This document shows positions 1-13,186 of a stretch of DNA of 64,000 nt, piece by piece. The stretch's first letter is position 1. Each line of letters starts with the position of its first letter. This stretch comes from Luteitalea pratensis (lineage in GTDB: Bacteria > Acidobacteriota > Vicinamibacteria > Vicinamibacterales > Vicinamibacteraceae). The stretch is taken from the NCBI RefSeq assembly GCF_001618865.1, contig NZ_CP015136.1, positions 1 to 64,000 on the forward strand, read 5' to 3'. Below the pieces are notes generated by a model, which made no database searches, had not been told where the DNA came from, and saw only the letters and a program-made list of their open reading frames with translations. Made by a program: the position numbers and the translations under genes.

Positions 1-1344
1 ATGAGCGAGCACATCTGGGAACGCGTCCTCGCCCGGGTCGAGGCCAAGCTGAACCGCCACACTTTCCTCACGTGGTTCAAGCCCACCCGTTTCATCCGCG
101 AGAATGGCGACACCCTCATGGTCGAGGTGCCGGACGGAACGGTCCGGGATTGGCTGCTGCGTCACTACGGATCGATCCTTGCCGAGGCACTGGCCGAGGC
201 CGGCCGGCCGGGCGCGGTCGTCTCCTTCGTGCCGGCCGACGGCACCGAAATTTCCGAACCCTCGCCTGCCGAGGAATTCCTGATCCGTCAATCGGAGGAC
301 CCGGCGACGGCACCGCCACTCGCCCAAGGGCCGTCCGGGCTGAACCACCGCTACACGTTCGAGACGTTCGTCGTCGGGCCGTCCAACCAGTTTGCCAATG
401 CCGCCGCGCGCGCCGTGGCGGAGGCTCCTGGCCGCTCCTACAACCCGCTCTTCATGTACGGCGGCGTCGGCCTTGGCAAGACCCACCTCATGCATGCGAT
501 CGGCCAGTACGTCGACCGGCACCACCGACAATCGGCGCTGACCTACATCTCGTCGGAACGCTTCATGAACGAGATGATCAACGCCATCCGATACGAACGG
601 ATCATCGACTTCCGTGAACGGTACCGGAACGTCGACGTGCTGCTCGTCGACGACGCGCAGTTCCTGGCAGGCAAGGAAGCGACACAGAACGAATTCTTCC
701 ATACGTTCAACGCGCTCTACGACTCCGGCAAGCAGATCGTGCTGAGCAGCGATCGGCCGCCGCACGAAATTCCGGCACTCGAGGAACGCCTCCGTTCCCG
801 TTTCAACTGGGGCCTCATCGCCGACATCCAGCCGCCAGACCTCGAGACCAAGATCGCGATTCTCAAGAAGAAGTCGGATGCCGATGGCGTGCCGCTGCCC
901 GACAACGTCGCGCTCTTCATCGCCACGAAGATCAAGTCGAACATTCGTGACCTGGAAGGTTCCCTGATTCGCCTGGTGGCCTACGCCTCCCTGACCGGCA
1001 AGGACATCACCCTGGCGCTTGCCCAGGACGTGCTGCGCAGCATCATCGGCGGCGAGGAGAAGGCAATCACGCTGGATGCCCTGGTCAAGTTCGTCGCGGA
1101 GTACTACGGGGTGCGCCCCAGCGAGCTGAAGGCCGCCAGCAACTCGCGCCAGGTGGTTACCCCCCGCCAGGTGGCGATGTACCTCTGCAAGACGCTGACG
1201 TCGGCGTCACTGCCCGACATCGGTCGGGTGTTCGGCAAGCACCACTCGACGGTCATCCACTCCATTCGCAAGGTGGAGGAGGACCGGAAGAAGAATGCGG
1301 ATTTCAACAGCCAGATCAACGCCATGCTCGACAATTTCCGCTAG
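1..1344 (+). CDS. dnaA: Chromosomal replication initiator DnaA
   Basis: Replication initiator that binds DnaA boxes and melts the origin. Seen in the sequence: an N-terminal oligomerisation domain (about residues 1-80), a short variable linker, then the AAA+ core. Walker A is GGVGLGKT at 154-161 and Walker B is VLLVDD at 213-218. The C-terminal DNA-binding domain carries GKHHSTVIHSI at about 412-422. At 447 aa it has the usual family length. The first base of the window is the A of its ATG, so its promoter and any upstream DnaA boxes are not visible. It is followed by an origin-like spacer and dnaN, the classical order. Confidence 0.98.
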   Translation: MSEHIWERVLARVEAKLNRHTFLTWFKPTRFIRENGDTLMVEVPDGTVRDWLLRHYGSILAEALAEAGRPGAVVSFVPADGTEISEPSPAEEFLIRQSEDPATAPPLAQGPSGLNHRYTFETFVVGPSNQFANAAARAVAEAPGRSYNPLFMYGGVGLGKTHLMHAIGQYVDRHHRQSALTYISSERFMNEMINAIRYERIIDFRERYRNVDVLLVDDAQFLAGKEATQNEFFHTFNALYDSGKQIVLSSDRPPHEIPALEERLRSRFNWGLIADIQPPDLETKIAILKKKSDADGVPLPDNVALFIATKIKSNIRDLEGSLIRLVAYASLTGKDITLALAQDVLRSIIGGEEKAITLDALVKFVAEYYGVRPSELKAASNSRQVVTPRQVAMYLCKTLTSASLPDIGRVFGKHHSTVIHSIRKVEEDRKKNADFNSQINAMLDNFR

Positions 1345-1635
1345 GGCGCGCTGCCACCGTCGAGGTTTTGCACAGGCGTACGCCCCCACGCCTGTGCAAC
1401 CCGTGTGGAGGCCTGAGGGTGGGCCCGGCGCCCACAGGATCGGGGTGGCTTTTCCACAACCGGCGTCCACAGGGTAAGTGATTGGTGAAAGAGGATTTAG
1501 GGGTCGCCTTAACAGCTTCAACCGACCTTTGATCTCTGATATACTTCTTTTCTTGCGATCCCTTTGGAGAAACATCTCCTAAGGGCGTCGCGTGTCGCTC
1601 AGGGCTCCGCTCCCCGTTCACGAGGTATCGGCTGC
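1345..1635. other. dnaA-dnaN spacer with DnaA boxes (origin candidate)
   Basis: This 291-base gap has no gene. It holds three matches or near matches to the DnaA box TTWTNCACA: TTTTGCACA at 1366-1374 (+), GGTTGCACA at 1393-1401 (-, partial match) and TTTTCCACA at 1450-1458 (+). The first two are the arms of a perfect 12-bp inverted repeat, TTGCACAGGCGT at 1368-1379 and its complement at 1388-1399. Weaker CCACA sites follow near 1428 and 1467, then an AT-richer stretch at about 1490-1560. Box clusters beside dnaA are typical of bacterial origins; that this one works as oriC is inference. Confidence 0.6.
1517..1545 (+). promoter_or_regulatory. Predicted dnaN promoter
   Basis: A TATACT -10 box at 1540-1545 lies 17 bp after a TTCAAC -35-like hexamer at 1517-1522. 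This would give dnaN a leader of roughly 85 nt. Prediction by eye only. Confidence 0.4.
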
Positions 1636-2736
1636 ATGGAACTGGTGGTCCGCAAGAACGATCTGCTTCGCGAGCTGCAGTTGTTTCAAGGCATCGTGGA
1701 ACGCAAGAACACGATGCCGGTGCTCGCCAACGTCCTGATGCGGGCCGATGGCTCCCAGGTCGAGCTGATCGCGACCGACCTCGATGTCGGTCTGCGCAGC
1801 ACGTGCGTCGCGCAGAGCCTGGCCAAGCCTGGCACCCTGACGCTGCCCGCGAAGAAGCTGTTCGAGATCGTGAAGGCCCTGCCAGAGACCGACATCCGCA
1901 TCGAGCAGAACCGCTCGGGCGTGACGGTCGCGGCAGAACGCTTCGAATCGCACCTCTCGACGCTCCCGGCCGACGACTTCCCGCAGTTGCCGGTCGTCGG
2001 TGAGATGGTGGCGACGCTGCCCCGCGACCCCATCAGGCAGATGGTCTCGAAGACCATGTTCGCGATCACCGGCGAGGACACGCGCTATTACCTGAACGGC
2101 GCCCTGTTCGTGCTCAAGCCGGACAGCATGAGCCTGGTTGCGACCGATGGGCATCGGCTCGCGCTCGTCACGGTGACAGGCGAGACCGGCGCAGCCGAGC
2201 ACAAGGCGCTGTTGCCCAAGAAGACGATGCAGGAACTCGGTCGCCTGCTTGCCGAAGGCGACGGTGACGTGGTGTTCGAACGCGCCGAGAACCACCTCTT
2301 CTTCACGGTCGGTGGCCGGCGTCTTTTCTCACGGATGATTGATGCGCAGTTCCCCGCGTACGAGCGCGTCATTCCGAAGAACAACGACAAGGCGATCGAG
2401 TTCGAGCGCGATCGCTTGACGAGCGCCATCAGACGCGTGTCCTTGCTCTCGAACGAGCGCTCGCGCGCGGTGCGTTTCCTCATCAGCAGCGGCAAGGTCG
2501 AGGTGACGTCGCAGAGCCCCGACCTCGGCGACGCCAAGGAAGAACTGCTGGTCACCTACGACGGACCCGACGTCCAGATCTGCTTCAACGCGCAGTACGT
2601 CACCGATTTTCTCGCGGCCGTGGAGACCGAACAGGTGAGCCTGTCGTTCCGCGACGAGATGAGTCAGGCCGTCATGAAACCGGTGGGTGCCGACGGGTAC
2701 GACTACACGTACGTGATCATGCCGATGCGGCCCTAG
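1636..2736 (+). CDS. dnaN: DNA polymerase III beta sliding clamp
   Basis: Ring-shaped processivity clamp for DNA polymerase III. The start MELVVRKNDLLREL at 1636 gives 366 aa, the normal clamp length, and GAGGT at 1622-1626 sits 9 nt upstream as a ribosome site. An upstream in-frame ATG at 1564 would add 24 residues unlike any clamp N-terminus, so it is not used here. The three-fold clamp architecture fits the length, and the protein ends in the family-typical VIMPMRP. It lies between the origin-like spacer and gyrB; recF, often next to dnaN, is absent. Confidence 0.97.
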   Translation: MELVVRKNDLLRELQLFQGIVERKNTMPVLANVLMRADGSQVELIATDLDVGLRSTCVAQSLAKPGTLTLPAKKLFEIVKALPETDIRIEQNRSGVTVAAERFESHLSTLPADDFPQLPVVGEMVATLPRDPIRQMVSKTMFAITGEDTRYYLNGALFVLKPDSMSLVATDGHRLALVTVTGETGAAEHKALLPKKTMQELGRLLAEGDGDVVFERAENHLFFTVGGRRLFSRMIDAQFPAYERVIPKNNDKAIEFERDRLTSAIRRVSLLSNERSRAVRFLISSGKVEVTSQSPDLGDAKEELLVTYDGPDVQICFNAQYVTDFLAAVETEQVSLSFRDEMSQAVMKPVGADGYDYTYVIMPMRP

Positions 2737-2834
2737 GCGCCCGCGCCGCCGCATCCGCTGCCCGCCTGTGTCCTGGGCGAGGCCGCCGCTCGTGCCGGGG
2801 CCGTACGCAAGACCCGGTGAACGACCCTTTGTGA

Positions 2835-5414
<2,580 letters not shown>

Positions 5415-5417
5415 AAA

Positions 5418-5442
5418 GTAGGAGCCGCTGCCCGAGCGGCCC
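5418..5442 (+). repeat. REP-like palindrome, copy 1
   Basis: Between gyrB and gyrA. It starts GTAGG and contains a hairpin with stem GCCGCT (5424-5429) and AGCGGC (5435-5440). It shares the GTAGG lead and GC-palindrome layout with the elements at 13110, 17195 and 17612. Confidence 0.5.
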
Positions 5443-5466
5443 AGTTCTGTACCACCCCTGCCCCTT

Positions 5467-8067
<2,601 letters not shown>

Positions 8068-8100
8068 GCGTCGGACGCGTCCGCCGCTCGGTGTCGGGTG

Positions 8101-8159
8101 ACCGTAGCCGTCGACCTTCCACCTTCGCCAAGGCTACGGTGGACAAGTCAGGTCGACGG
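8101..8159. repeat. Interleaved inverted repeats between gyrA and pcrA
   Basis: Lies between convergent gyrA and pcrA/uvrD. ACCGTAGCC (8101-8109) pairs with GGCTACGGT (8132-8140), and CCGTCGACC (8108-8116) pairs with GGTCGACGG (8151-8159). The pairs interleave rather than nest, as in a pseudoknot. The inner part (8118-8143) also has TCCACC facing GGTGGA. It could be a dispersed repeat, a bidirectional terminator, or both; there is no T-run. Confidence 0.5.
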
Positions 8160-8170
8160 TCTCCCCTCGA

Positions 8171-10465
8171 TCATGCGGGCTGCAATCGCGCGTACTTCGC
8201 GATCAATTTCTTCGTGCCGACCGTGGCAAAATGCACGGTCAGCTTCATGTCCTCGCCCTTGCCGTCGACCTCGCGTACCGTGCCGACGCCGAACTGCGCG
8301 TGCCGCACCTTCTGCCCTGGCTTCGGACGGCCGCCGTCGCTCGACTGATCCTCTTCCTCGTATTTGTACGTCGGTGACGGCGCCTCTTGCCTCGCTGGAC
8401 GTCGTCCATACGGATTTGGTCGCGACTCGTACGCAGACCGGTTGCCGTACGTGGACGTCGCGAAGGACCGCGCGCGCGTGTATGACGGCGTCTCGAGGAC
8501 CAACTCCTTCGGAATTTCGTCAAGGAACCGCGACGGCTCGGTCGACTGGTACTCGCCGAACACCCGTCGTCTGGCGGCGCTGGTGAGCAGCAGTCGCGAC
8601 TGCGCGCGGGTCATCCCCACGTAGCAGAGGCGACGCTCTTCCTCGATCTGGTCCTGATCCTCGCCGGCCCTGGAGTGGGGAAACAGCCCCTCCTCCATCC
8701 CTGCCAACGCCACCACCGGGAACTCCAGGCCCTTGGCCGCATGCATCGTCATCAGCCATACACGAGCACTGCTGGAGCCCGAGGACTCGTCGGCCTCCGA
8801 GAGCAGCGACAGACGATCGACGAAGCCGCCGATCGACGCATCCGCCTCGCGCTCCTCGTACTCACGCGCGGTCGACACGAACTCGGCGAGGTTCTGGATC
8901 CGGCTTTCGGCCTCCTCGGTGTTCTCCTCGCGAAGCGCCTTCAGGTACCCGGATTGATCGAGCATCTTGCCGATGAGCGTCGACACCGGCTCGTTCCGCG
9001 CCAGCGCAATCAGCGCGTCGAGCAGTTCGACGAACTGCTTCAACGCGTTGTGGCTGCGCCCGGGCAACGTGCGTGAGGTGAGCAGGTGTGTCGCCCTCGC
9101 CCACAGTGACTGCGACGCGGTGACCTCGAACAGGCCTGCGACCATCATCGGCGGCGCATTCCCTCCTGGCGCGCCTGCGTCGTCGCGCTCGAGGGCGTCC
9201 ATCACCGCCTTGCCGATGCCGCGGGAGGGCACGTTGACCACGCGCCTGAAGCTCACATCGTCATGCGGATTGATGATCAGCTTCAGGTACGAGAGGGCGT
9301 CCTTGACTTCCTTGCGCTCGTAGAAGCGGACGCCGCCGATGATGCGATACGGTGTGCCGTCGCGCATCAACTGGTCTTCGAGCGCACGCGACTGCGAGTT
9401 GAGCCGGTAGAGAATCGCGACCGTGGCGTCGTGGCGGGAACTCATCTCCTTGCGGAGTTCGCGGGCGATGAATGAGGCTTCCTCGAGTTCGTCCTCACCG
9501 CGGAAGTACGTGACCAGGTCGCCCCTCCCCTGCTCGGTCCAGAGGCGCTTCTCCTTGCGGTCCGTGTTGTTGGCAATCACCGCCGAGGCGGCATCGAGGA
9601 TGTTCTGCGTCGAGCGATAGTTGCGCTCGAGGCGCACCGTCGCCGCTTCGGGGAAGTCGTGCTCGAAGTCGAGGATGTTGCGCAGATCCGCGCCGCGCCA
9701 CTTGTAGATCGACTGGTCGGGATCGCCGACGACGGCGAGGTTGTGCCGATTGCCGACGAGATGCTTGATGAGCATGTACTGCGGACGATTCGTGTCCTGG
9801 TACTCATCGACCATGACGTAGCGGAACTGACGCTGGTACTTGGCGCGTACGCCGTCGTGCTCGAACAGCTCCACGGTCTTGAGGAGCAGATCGTCGAAGT
9901 CGAGCGCGTTCGCGCGTTCGAGGGCCTTGACGTATTCGCCGTAGATCCTGGCGATCTGCTCGTCCCGATATGTACCGTTGCCGACCTTGTCCGGCGTCTC
10001 CATCCGGTTCTTGGCCTGGCTGATGCGCCCGAGTACCTGTCGCGGCTGGATGATCTTGTCGTCGACCTGTAGCTCGCGCATCACCTGCTTCACTGCGCTC
10101 ACCTGGTCGCTGCTGTCGTAGATGACGAAGTCGCGTGACAAACCGATAGCCGGTGCCTCGCGCCGCAACAGCCGTGCACAGAGCGAATGGAACGTCGAGA
10201 TCCACACGTCCCTCGCATCGTCGCCGATCAACTTGCCGACACGCTCACGCATCTCCTCGGCGGCCTTGTTGGTGAAGGTCACCGCGAGCACTTCGAAGGG
10301 CTGCGCGAGGGCACTGCCGATCAGGTAGGCAATGCGATACGCAATGACGCGCGTCTTCCCCGAACCGGCCCCGGCCAGGATCAGCAACGGCCCGTCGGTG
10401 TGCAGCACCGCGGCGCGTTGCTCGGGATTCAGAGAAGCGAGGAAGTCGTTCTCGGCCATCGTCAT
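8171..10465 (-). CDS. pcrA: ATP-dependent 3'-5' DNA helicase PcrA/UvrD
   Basis: Superfamily 1A helicase acting in nucleotide excision repair, mismatch repair and removal of RecA filaments. From the ATG at 10465 it is 764 aa. Walker A is GAGSGKT at 32-38; the DEYQDTNRPQ segment (Walker B region), QSIYKWRGAD, the LERNYRST motif and VWLMTMHAAKGLEFP are all present. The C-terminus (about the last 50 residues, GQKVRHAQFGVGTV onward) resembles the tudor-like domain of PcrA, which favours PcrA over RecB-type relatives. The start is chosen because AAGGCCGAAGG precedes it by 4 nt; an ATG 6 nt further in (10459) is also possible. It is convergent with gyrA. Confidence 0.93.
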   Translation of the reverse strand: MTMAENDFLASLNPEQRAAVLHTDGPLLILAGAGSGKTRVIAYRIAYLIGSALAQPFEVLAVTFTNKAAEEMRERVGKLIGDDARDVWISTFHSLCARLLRREAPAIGLSRDFVIYDSSDQVSAVKQVMRELQVDDKIIQPRQVLGRISQAKNRMETPDKVGNGTYRDEQIARIYGEYVKALERANALDFDDLLLKTVELFEHDGVRAKYQRQFRYVMVDEYQDTNRPQYMLIKHLVGNRHNLAVVGDPDQSIYKWRGADLRNILDFEHDFPEAATVRLERNYRSTQNILDAASAVIANNTDRKEKRLWTEQGRGDLVTYFRGEDELEEASFIARELRKEMSSRHDATVAILYRLNSQSRALEDQLMRDGTPYRIIGGVRFYERKEVKDALSYLKLIINPHDDVSFRRVVNVPSRGIGKAVMDALERDDAGAPGGNAPPMMVAGLFEVTASQSLWARATHLLTSRTLPGRSHNALKQFVELLDALIALARNEPVSTLIGKMLDQSGYLKALREENTEEAESRIQNLAEFVSTAREYEEREADASIGGFVDRLSLLSEADESSGSSSARVWLMTMHAAKGLEFPVVALAGMEEGLFPHSRAGEDQDQIEEERRLCYVGMTRAQSRLLLTSAARRRVFGEYQSTEPSRFLDEIPKELVLETPSYTRARSFATSTYGNRSAYESRPNPYGRRPARQEAPSPTYKYEEEDQSSDGGRPKPGQKVRHAQFGVGTVREVDGKGEDMKLTVHFATVGTKKLIAKYARLQPA

Positions 10466-10485
10466 TCGGCCTTCGGCCTTCGAAA
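10465..10485. repeat. Short heptad repeat at the pcrA start
   Basis: Two exact copies and a partial third of TTCGGCC. On the coding strand of pcrA they read GGCCGAA units, and the second unit supplies the GAAGG ribosome site. Same family as the repeats at 11124-11235 and 13161-13186. Confidence 0.55.
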
Positions 10486-10667
10486 GATCATCTGGAGCGT
10501 GCATCACCCTCTGGTACTCGCGCGTCGTTGGATTGGCTGTGTGCAGGTCTTGCCACGCCAGGGAGACCGCGCATGGCAGAAATCGCGACCAGAGGTCGGA
10601 GCACCTCTAATTATACGTGGTTACACATTCGGTCCCCGCTGGCTGCAGAGATGCAAGAAGCGTGTCC

Positions 10668-11054
10668 ATGGACATCAAGTCGTTCCGAGATCTCGACGTC
10701 TGGCGCACATCCATGGACCTCGCTCGGCGCGTCTACACGGCCACCAGCAGGCTGCCTTGGCCGCACCGTAACGAGATAGGGGCCCAGATGCGCCGGGCAA
10801 GCGTGTCTGCTCCATCCAACCTAGCTGAGGGATTCCGTCAGGGCTCCCTGCGAGCGTACACCCGCCATGTGAGGATCGCGGCAGGTTCGATGGCGGAATT
10901 GGAGACCCAAGCGCAACTCGCCACGGACCTGACCCTCTGGCCGCCGGAGGACGGAGCGGAGGTGAAAGACCTCGCCGTGCGAACCAGCCAGATGCTCACG
11001 GCGCTGGCGCTATCCCTGGAAGCGAGAAGCGAGTTGAGACGTCGTCCGCGCTAG
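10668..11054 (+). CDS. Four-helix-bundle protein (S23 / 23S rRNA intervening-sequence family)
   Basis: A 128-aa all-helical protein, MDIKSFRDLDVW to the C-terminus, matching the family typified by FxDLxVWQ.a...a..vY near the N-terminus and the NIAEGF-like motif, here NLAEGFRQGS at about 53-62. The family was first seen encoded inside 23S rRNA intervening sequences but is now common as free-standing genes of unknown function. This copy is free-standing. The start is set at the conserved MDIKSFRDLDVW; an upstream in-frame start at 10617 would add residues unlike the family. It lies between minus-strand pcrA and minus-strand glmS and is alone on its strand. Confidence 0.8.
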   Translation: MDIKSFRDLDVWRTSMDLARRVYTATSRLPWPHRNEIGAQMRRASVSAPSNLAEGFRQGSLRAYTRHVRIAAGSMAELETQAQLATDLTLWPPEDGAEVKDLAVRTSQMLTALALSLEARSELRRRPR

Positions 11055-11123
11055 AGGCGTGGTCACAGTTCCACCGCGAACGCATCGAAGGCGGACCGCA
11101 TTCAGGACCTATGCTGAATTGCT

Positions 11124-11235
11124 TTCGAAGGCCGACTGCCGATGGACGAAGGCCGGCCGTCGGCGGCACGCACTGGTGGCGTGACGTTGGCGTGAGGCTG
11201 TTCGAAGGCCGAAGGCCGACTGACGAAGGCCGATC
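11124..11235. repeat. Two copies of a CGAAGGCC-rich repeat
   Basis: Two related segments, about 11124-11155 and 11201-11235, each begin TTCGAAGGCCGA and contain a second ACGAAGGCCG. The second copy has CGAAGGC repeated in tandem. They lie downstream of both the four-helix-bundle gene (+) and glmS (-), and belong to the same heptad family as the repeats beside pcrA and glmU. Confidence 0.5.
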
Positions 11236-11242
11236 CCGACCA

Positions 11243-13087
11243 TTACTCTACAGTGACGCTCTTGGCCAGATTCCTCGGCTGATCGACGTCGCAGCCGCGG
11301 CGGACGGCGACGTGATAGGCCAGCAACTGCAGCGGCACGGTCATCGTGATCGGTGACATGAGCGGATGCACTGGCGGCAACACGAGACGGGCGTCGCGCT
11401 GGGGATCGAGGAGGGACCAGAGGTGCGGCTCCCCTTCCTCGGTGATCGCGATGACCGATCCGCCCCGCGCCTTCACTTCCTGGACATTGCCGAGCATCTT
11501 CTCGAAGACATGATCGCGTGGCGCGAGTGTCACCACCGGCAGGTGCTCGTCGATGAGCGCAATTGGCCCGTGCTTCATCTCGCCCGCCGGATATCCCTCG
11601 GCGTGGATGTACGACACTTCCTTCAGCTTCAGTGCGCCCTCGAGCGCGATCGGATAATGCATGCCCCGCCCGAGGAAGAGAAAATCGGAGCACTGGTAGA
11701 AACGGCGGGCGATGTCCTCGATGTACGGCGCGCACGACAACACCTGCTCGACGTGGCGCGGCAACTCGGTCAGGGCCTGGAGCACGGGCCGCACCTGATC
11801 CGGCGTCATCGCGCCACGCGCTCGAGCAATGCGTAGCGCGAGCAGCACCAGGGCCACCAACTGTGTGGTGAAGGCCTTGGTGGATGCGACGCCGATCTCC
11901 GGCCCGGCGTGCGTCTGTACGGTGCCCTCCGCTTCCCTCGTCGCCATGCTGCCGATGACGTTGCAGATGGCGATGCTGCGCGCTCCGTGCCGTCTGGCCT
12001 CGCGGAGGGCGGCAAGGGTGTCGGCCGTCTCGCCCGACTGCGTGATCACGACCACGAGATCGGCGGCGGAGACGATCGGCTGCCGGTAGCGGTACTCCGA
12101 GCCGTAGTCCACTTCCACCGGCACGCGCGCCAGTTGCTCGATGAGGAACTTCCCCACCAGCGCCGCATGCCACGACGTGCCGCACGCCAGCAGCACCACG
12201 CGCGACAGTCCGGCCAACGTCGTCGAGTCGATGTTGATCTCCGGCAGGTGCACGTCGCCGTGCTCCATCGACAGCCGACCGACGAGCGTCTCCTTGATCG
12301 CCCACGGCTGCTCGAAGATCTCCTTGAGCATGAAGTGCTTGTACCCGGCCTTCTCCGCCATCACCGGGTCCCACGTGATGCGCTGCGCATCACGCCTGAT
12401 CGACTGCCCCGCCGCATCGAAGAACTGCACGCCGTCGGCCCGAAGCACGGCGACCTGTCCGTCCTCGAGGAAGACGACGTCACGGGTGTGCGCGAGGATC
12501 GCCGGGATGTCCGACGCGACGAAGTACTCGCCTTCGCCGAGCCCCACGACCACCGGCGGGCCGTTGCGGACCGCGACGATCGTGCCCGGATCGGCCGAGG
12601 AGACGACGACCAGCGCGAACAGGCCGCGTAGCCGCTGCAGCGCTCGGGTCACGGCGGCGTGCAGGCCGTCCTCCGCCAGTTCGAGGCCGACCAGATGCGC
12701 CACCACCTCGGTGTCGGTCTCGGTGCGGAAGGTGATGCCGCGAGCCTGCAGTTCCCTCTTCAGCTCGAGGTAGTTCTCGATGATCCCGTTGTGCACGAGC
12801 ACGACGCGGCCGCTCTGGTCGCGATGCGGGTGGGCATTCTCCTCGGTGGGACGGCCGTGGGTGGCCCAACGCGTGTGACCGATGCCGTACGCCCCGGCCA
12901 GTGGCCGCTCACGAAGCACGGCTTCGAGATTGGCCAGCTTGCCCGCGCTGCGTCGCACGTCGATGCCCTCAGGACCGACGACGGCGATGCCAGCCGAGTC
13001 GTAGCCGCGATACTCGAGCCGGCGGAGTCCCTCGAGCACCACCGGGACGACTTCCTGATGACCGACGTAGCCGATGATCCCGCACAT
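11243..13087 (-). CDS. glmS: Glutamine-fructose-6-phosphate aminotransferase (isomerizing)
   Basis: Makes glucosamine-6-phosphate from fructose-6-phosphate and glutamine, the first step towards UDP-GlcNAc for peptidoglycan. The N-terminus [10 protein letters not shown] supplies the catalytic Cys exposed after Met removal, opening the class II amidotransferase domain (to about 230). Two SIS sugar-isomerase domains follow, and the C-terminus NLAKSVTVE is canonical. At 614 aa it matches the usual 605-615. AAGGAT 8 nt upstream of the ATG supports the start. It is the last gene of the minus-strand cluster rsmI-glmU-glmS, so two consecutive steps of amino-sugar synthesis are adjacent. I see no glmS ribozyme in the 99-bp spacer upstream. 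Confidence 0.97.
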   Translation of the reverse strand: MCGIIGYVGHQEVVPVVLEGLRRLEYRGYDSAGIAVVGPEGIDVRRSAGKLANLEAVLRERPLAGAYGIGHTRWATHGRPTEENAHPHRDQSGRVVLVHNGIIENYLELKRELQARGITFRTETDTEVVAHLVGLELAEDGLHAAVTRALQRLRGLFALVVVSSADPGTIVAVRNGPPVVVGLGEGEYFVASDIPAILAHTRDVVFLEDGQVAVLRADGVQFFDAAGQSIRRDAQRITWDPVMAEKAGYKHFMLKEIFEQPWAIKETLVGRLSMEHGDVHLPEINIDSTTLAGLSRVVLLACGTSWHAALVGKFLIEQLARVPVEVDYGSEYRYRQPIVSAADLVVVITQSGETADTLAALREARRHGARSIAICNVIGSMATREAEGTVQTHAGPEIGVASTKAFTTQLVALVLLALRIARARGAMTPDQVRPVLQALTELPRHVEQVLSCAPYIEDIARRFYQCSDFLFLGRGMHYPIALEGALKLKEVSYIHAEGYPAGEMKHGPIALIDEHLPVVTLAPRDHVFEKMLGNVQEVKARGGSVIAITEEGEPHLWSLLDPQRDARLVLPPVHPLMSPITMTVPLQLLAYHVAVRRGCDVDQPRNLAKSVTVE

Positions 13088-13109
13088 GTGGTTGATCCTT
13101 GGCGGGCAA

Positions 13110-13129
13110 CTCAGAGAGCCGGCCCTACC
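13110..13129 (-). repeat. REP-like palindrome, copy 2
   Basis: On the minus strand it reads GGTAGGGCCGGCTCTCTGAG, nearly identical to the first 20 bases of the element at 17612-17638 (GGTAGGGCCGGCTCTCCGAG). It lies in the glmU-glmS spacer. Confidence 0.55.
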
Positions 13130-13160
13130 GACTTAAGCTGGTGAGCCGCCCCGAAAGCCC

Positions 13161-13186
13161 AAGGCCGAATGCCGAAGGCCGATGCC
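13161..13186. repeat. Heptad repeat after glmU stop
   Basis: Three 7-bp units, AAGGCCG, AATGCCG and AAGGCCG, then a partial ATGCCC. The array directly abuts the glmU stop codon (13187-13189). Confidence 0.55.

Noticed and set aside
12988-13186. glmS ribozyme upstream of glmS
   Set aside because: The 99-bp glmU-glmS spacer holds a REP-like palindrome and heptads, with no recognisable ribozyme core, and the ribozyme is mainly known from Firmicutes.
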